Source: Pseudomonadota bacterium
GTDB lineage: Bacteria > Pseudomonadota > Gammaproteobacteria > UBA5335
DNA: 7,148 bases
Direction of reading: 5' to 3'
Assembly: GCA_021783685.1 (NCBI GenBank)
Contig: JAJXTQ010000097.1
Coordinates: 1-7,148 of the forward strand
Both the position numbers and the translations under genes were made by a program. Positions 5,171 through 7,148 of this stretch are shown piece after piece. A model generated the notes under the pieces. That model saw only the letters and a program-made list of their open reading frames with translations. It was not told the DNA's origin and searched no databases. The stretch's first letter is position 1, and each line of letters starts with the position of its first letter.

Positions 5171-6490
5171 TCAGGACGGCGCGCCGTGGGCCGTCCCCCC
5201 GACCGGCCGACCCAGCACGTGCGTCAACCGGACGCAGCGATCATCCCCGAGCGTCATCAGGATCTGCAGGCGCTCGGACAGCGTCGCCGCCTGTGCGCAG
5301 CGCCGGGCGATCAAGGGCGTCGCCGCGAGGTCGAGCACGATGAAATCGGCCTCGGCGCCGACGTGGAACGACCCGATGCGATCGTCCAGATGCAGCGCCC
5401 GCGCGCCGGCCAGCGTCGCCAGATAGAAGGCCCGCAGCGGCGACAGCCGCTGCCCCTGCAGCTGCGCCACCTTGTATGCGTCTCCCAGGGTCCGCAACGG
5501 GCTGAAACTGGTGCCGGCGCCGACATCGGTGCTGATGGCGTAACACAACTGCGCTGCATCGCTCGCGGCTAAAGCGAACATGCCGCTGCCCAGATACAGG
5601 TTCGAGCTGGGGGCATGGGCGATCCAGGTGCCGCATTCGGCCAGGCGTCGGCGGTCACGATCATCCAGATGAATGCCATGGGCATAGACGGCCCGCGGCC
5701 TCAGCAGGCCGTAACGGTCATAGACCTCCGCATAGCTGCGACTCCAGGGGAACAGCGCGCGCACCCAGGCGATCTCGGCGCGATTCTCCGCGAGGTGACT
5801 GTGTACGTGCACATCGGGAAACTCGGCCGCGAGCCGACCGGCGCTGGCCAGTTGGGCCTCGGTCGAGGTCGCTGCGAAGCGTGGCGTGATCGCATACCGC
5901 AACCGGCCCCGGCCGTGCCAGCGCTCGATGAGCGCGCGTGTTTCGTGCTCGCCGCGGGCCGCGGTATCGCGTACATCCGGCGGGCAGTTGCGGTCCATGA
6001 GGGTCTTGCCGGCGATCAGACGCAGGTTCAGCGCCTCGGCCGCCGCGAACACCGCCTCCACCGAGGTGGCATGCACGCTGCCCAGTACCTGCGCCGTCGT
6101 CGTGCCGCTCGCGAGCAATTCGGCGATGAAGAAATCCGCCACCGCGCGGGCGTGGACCGGATCGCCGAAGCGACGTTCGGCGGGATAGGTGTACCGGGCA
6201 AGCCAGTCCAGCAGGTCGCGTCCGGCCGAGGCGATCATGTCGGTCTGCGGAAGGTGGATATGCGTGTCGACAAAGCCGGGCATGATCAATGCGTCGGCAT
6301 GCCCGGTCGGCGCGATGGCAGGCGATAGCTGCGGCAGCAGCGCTGCGGCAGGGCCGACGGCCGCCACGCGCCCCCGGTCGATCACGAGCAGGCCATCCTC
6401 GTGATAGACAAACGCCGCGGGATCGTCGCCATCGCCGGGGTCGGTGACAAAGTAGAGGATGGCGCCGCGATGCGCGCTGACAGGATCCAC
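5171..6490 (-). CDS. guaD: Guanine deaminase
   Basis: A 439-residue amidohydrolase that converts guanine to xanthine and ammonia in purine salvage and catabolism; cytoplasmic. The zinc site reads along the chain as THIH (His77, His79), SHLAE (His232, with Glu235 as the acid-base residue), YAHG (His271) and STDVGAG (Asp322). Guanine deaminase-specific stretches are GFVDTHIHLPQTDMIAS (72-88), GTTTAQVLGSVH (129-140), GKTLMDRNCP (161-170), FPWSRSY (247-253) and PSSNLYLGSGMF (294-305). The start is GTG at 6490-6488: an in-frame TGA lies five codons upstream (6505-6503), a GAGGG site (6504-6500) stands 9 bases before, and the next Met would remove the N-terminal domain. Oddity: HAPSSN (292-297) has Ala where many relatives have Cys. 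No other purine gene is in view. It is divergent from the acyl-CoA dehydrogenase and convergent with the LysR gene. The upstream dyads may control it. Confidence 0.96.
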   Translation of the reverse strand: MDPVSAHRGAILYFVTDPGDGDDPAAFVYHEDGLLVIDRGRVAAVGPAAALLPQLSPAIAPTGHADALIMPGFVDTHIHLPQTDMIASAGRDLLDWLARYTYPAERRFGDPVHARAVADFFIAELLASGTTTAQVLGSVHATSVEAVFAAAEALNLRLIAGKTLMDRNCPPDVRDTAARGEHETRALIERWHGRGRLRYAITPRFAATSTEAQLASAGRLAAEFPDVHVHSHLAENRAEIAWVRALFPWSRSYAEVYDRYGLLRPRAVYAHGIHLDDRDRRRLAECGTWIAHAPSSNLYLGSGMFALAASDAAQLCYAISTDVGAGTSFSPLRTLGDAYKVAQLQGQRLSPLRAFYLATLAGARALHLDDRIGSFHVGAEADFIVLDLAATPLIARRCAQAATLSERLQILMTLGDDRCVRLTHVLGRPVGGTAHGAPS

Positions 6491-6518
6491 AGCAGTCTGC
6501 CCTCATCCCGGCCACCGC

Positions 6519-6538
6519 GGCCCCATGGATATGGGGCC
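6519..6538. promoter_or_regulatory. Perfect inverted repeat upstream of guaD (first of two overlapping)
   Basis: GGCCCCAT (6519-6526) and ATGGGGCC (6531-6538) are perfect 8-bp arms with a 4-base GGAT loop, 29-48 bases before the guaD start codon. It can serve as a mRNA leader hairpin or as an operator. It shares bases 6527-6538 with the second dyad, so only one of the two can form in a single transcript. Confidence 0.6.
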
Positions 6539-6547
6539 AGCATATCC
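6527..6547. promoter_or_regulatory. Perfect inverted repeat upstream of guaD (second, overlapping)
   Basis: GGATATG (6527-6533) and CATATCC (6541-6547) are perfect 7-bp arms with a 7-base spacer, a spacing often seen in dimeric repressor operators. On the minus strand TATGCT (6544-6539) within it resembles a -10 element, without a good -35 upstream. If the promoter lies further upstream, the same bases would form an alternative leader hairpin to the neighbouring dyad. Confidence 0.55.
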
Positions 6548-6565
6548 CAGCGCGCCACGCCCGTC

Positions 6566-6619
6566 CGTGACCGACGAGCCGCCGTGCCGGAATGGCGGAC
6601 GCGCGAGGTTCCGGTCACG
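6566..6619. repeat. Inverted repeat in the guaD / acyl-CoA dehydrogenase gap
   Basis: CGTGACCG (6566-6573) and CGGTCACG (6612-6619) are perfect 8-bp arms with 38 bases between. A nested stem, CCGCC (6579-6583) with GGCGG (6594-6598), lies inside. It could be a pair of half-sites or part of a folded leader of the guaD transcript if that starts further right. Confidence 0.45.
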
Positions 6620-6633
6620 CGGCGCCGTTCTTC

Positions 6634-6660
6634 TTGCCGGCGGCGGCTTTCCGATAGAAT
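6634..6660 (+). promoter_or_regulatory. Candidate sigma-70 promoter for the acyl-CoA dehydrogenase gene
   Basis: A -10 element TAGAAT (6655-6660, five of six consensus bases) follows TTGCCG (6634-6639, four of six) with a 15-base spacer, slightly short of ideal. It would start transcription near 6667 and give a 5' leader of about 95 bases. That leader contains a small hairpin, CCACC (6707-6711) with GGTGG (6727-6731), ahead of the AAGGAG site. Confidence 0.5.
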
Positions 6661-6761
6661 GACGGATTGACGACGAACGACCGTCCAGCGACGGAATCGG
6701 CGCATCCCACCTCCGCTCGATGAGGCGGTGGTGTTCCCCCCCCTGACCGCAAGGAGCACGA

Positions 6762-7148
6762 ATGAACATCGACTTTTCCCCCGAGGAACTCGCCTTTCAG
6801 CAGGAGGTGCGAAGCTGGTTCGCCGAGAACCTGCCCGCAGAACTCAAGCGCAAGACCGAACTGGGGATCATGCTCTCGAAGGACGAACTGGTCGTCTGGC
6901 AGCGCATCCTCAATGCCCAGGGCTGGTTGGTGACGGGATGGCCCAAGGAATACGGCGGCCCCGACTGGACGCCCACCCAGCGCTACATCTTCGACATGGA
7001 ACGCGCCCGCGCCAATGCCCCCATCGGCCTGTCCATGGGCATCATCATGCTGGGCCCGGTGCTGATGGCCTACGGCACGCAGGAGCAGAAGGACTACTAT
7101 TTGCCCCGCATCCGCAACTGCGAGGACTGGTGGTGTCAGGGCTATTCC
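6762..7148 (+). CDS. Acyl-CoA dehydrogenase, N-terminal part (runs off the window)
   Basis: The first 129 residues of an acyl-CoA dehydrogenase; the frame is open to the last base. The N-terminal alpha-helical domain reads MNIDFSPEELAFQQEVRSWF, then ENLPAELKRK, WQRILNAQGWLVTGWPKEYG (46-65), DWTPTQRYIFDMERARANAP, and GTQEQKDYYLPRIRNCEDWW (104-123). It ends at CQGYS, where family members continue with the EPxAGSDL-type FAD-binding loop. These FAD enzymes oxidise acyl-CoA to the 2-enoyl-CoA in the cytoplasm. This subgroup resembles the large subunit of the pimeloyl-CoA dehydrogenase pair (PimC-like), as well as long-chain or aromatic/steroid-side-chain enzymes; substrate cannot be told from this part. 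The ATG has AAGGAG (6751-6756) at 5-base spacing. A PimC-type protein would be near 400 residues and often has a second dehydrogenase subunit next to it. Confidence 0.95.
   Translation, partial: MNIDFSPEELAFQQEVRSWFAENLPAELKRKTELGIMLSKDELVVWQRILNAQGWLVTGWPKEYGGPDWTPTQRYIFDMERARANAPIGLSMGIIMLGPVLMAYGTQEQKDYYLPRIRNCEDWWCQGYS

Noticed and set aside
5615..6328. Plus-strand open frame of 237 codons opposite guaD
   Set aside because: Antisense to conserved guanine deaminase motifs; no independent evidence of coding.
6401..6670. Plus-strand open frame of 89 codons across the guaD / acyl-CoA dehydrogenase gap
   Set aside because: It starts within guaD, lacks a ribosome binding site and runs through the candidate promoter; no recognisable features.

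Overview
The window is GC-rich (mostly GC-ending codons, GC-rich gaps) and looks chromosomal. Signal peptides, an outer-membrane beta-barrel, a Wzb-like phosphatase, a LysR/DoxX/pirin group and a proteobacterial-style acyl-CoA dehydrogenase point to a Gram-negative bacterium, most likely a beta- or gammaproteobacterium; this is inferred from protein style only. No tRNA, rRNA, CRISPR array, transposase, insertion sequence or attachment site was seen.

Left block (1-1746, all on the minus strand, read right to left): a predicted outer-membrane beta-barrel protein, a 104-residue secreted protein of unknown function, and a low-molecular-weight protein tyrosine phosphatase close to the Wzb/Etp capsule type. 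They may form one surface or exopolysaccharide-related transcription unit. A weak terminator-like element lies after the barrel gene and a long hairpin lies before the phosphatase gene, so expression may be stepped. Between this block and the next is about 340 bases (1747-2085) with no convincing gene but a series of inverted repeats, including one strong compound hairpin.

Middle block (2086-5118): a minus-strand operon-like series doxX-like membrane protein -> NADPH-dependent FMN reductase -> pirin, divergent from a plus-strand LysR-type regulator. The 123-base shared gap has several dyads and the only AT-rich patch nearby. The simplest reading is a LysR-controlled redox or electrophile-response module: DoxX in the membrane, a flavin-dependent quinone/azo/chromate-type reductase, and a metal-dependent cupin (pirin, in some members a quercetinase).

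Right block (5119-7148): guanine deaminase on the minus strand, convergent with the LysR gene, and then a divergent plus-strand acyl-CoA dehydrogenase that runs off the window. The guaD / acyl-CoA dehydrogenase gap holds two overlapping perfect inverted repeats just upstream of guaD that cannot both fold in one RNA, a further 8-bp inverted repeat, and a plausible sigma-70 promoter for the dehydrogenase.

Nearly all genes belong to known families. The least explained parts are the small secreted protein and its barrel neighbour, the palindrome-rich gene-free stretch, and the overlapping dyads upstream of guaD. I see no clear evidence of a wholly new multi-gene system.
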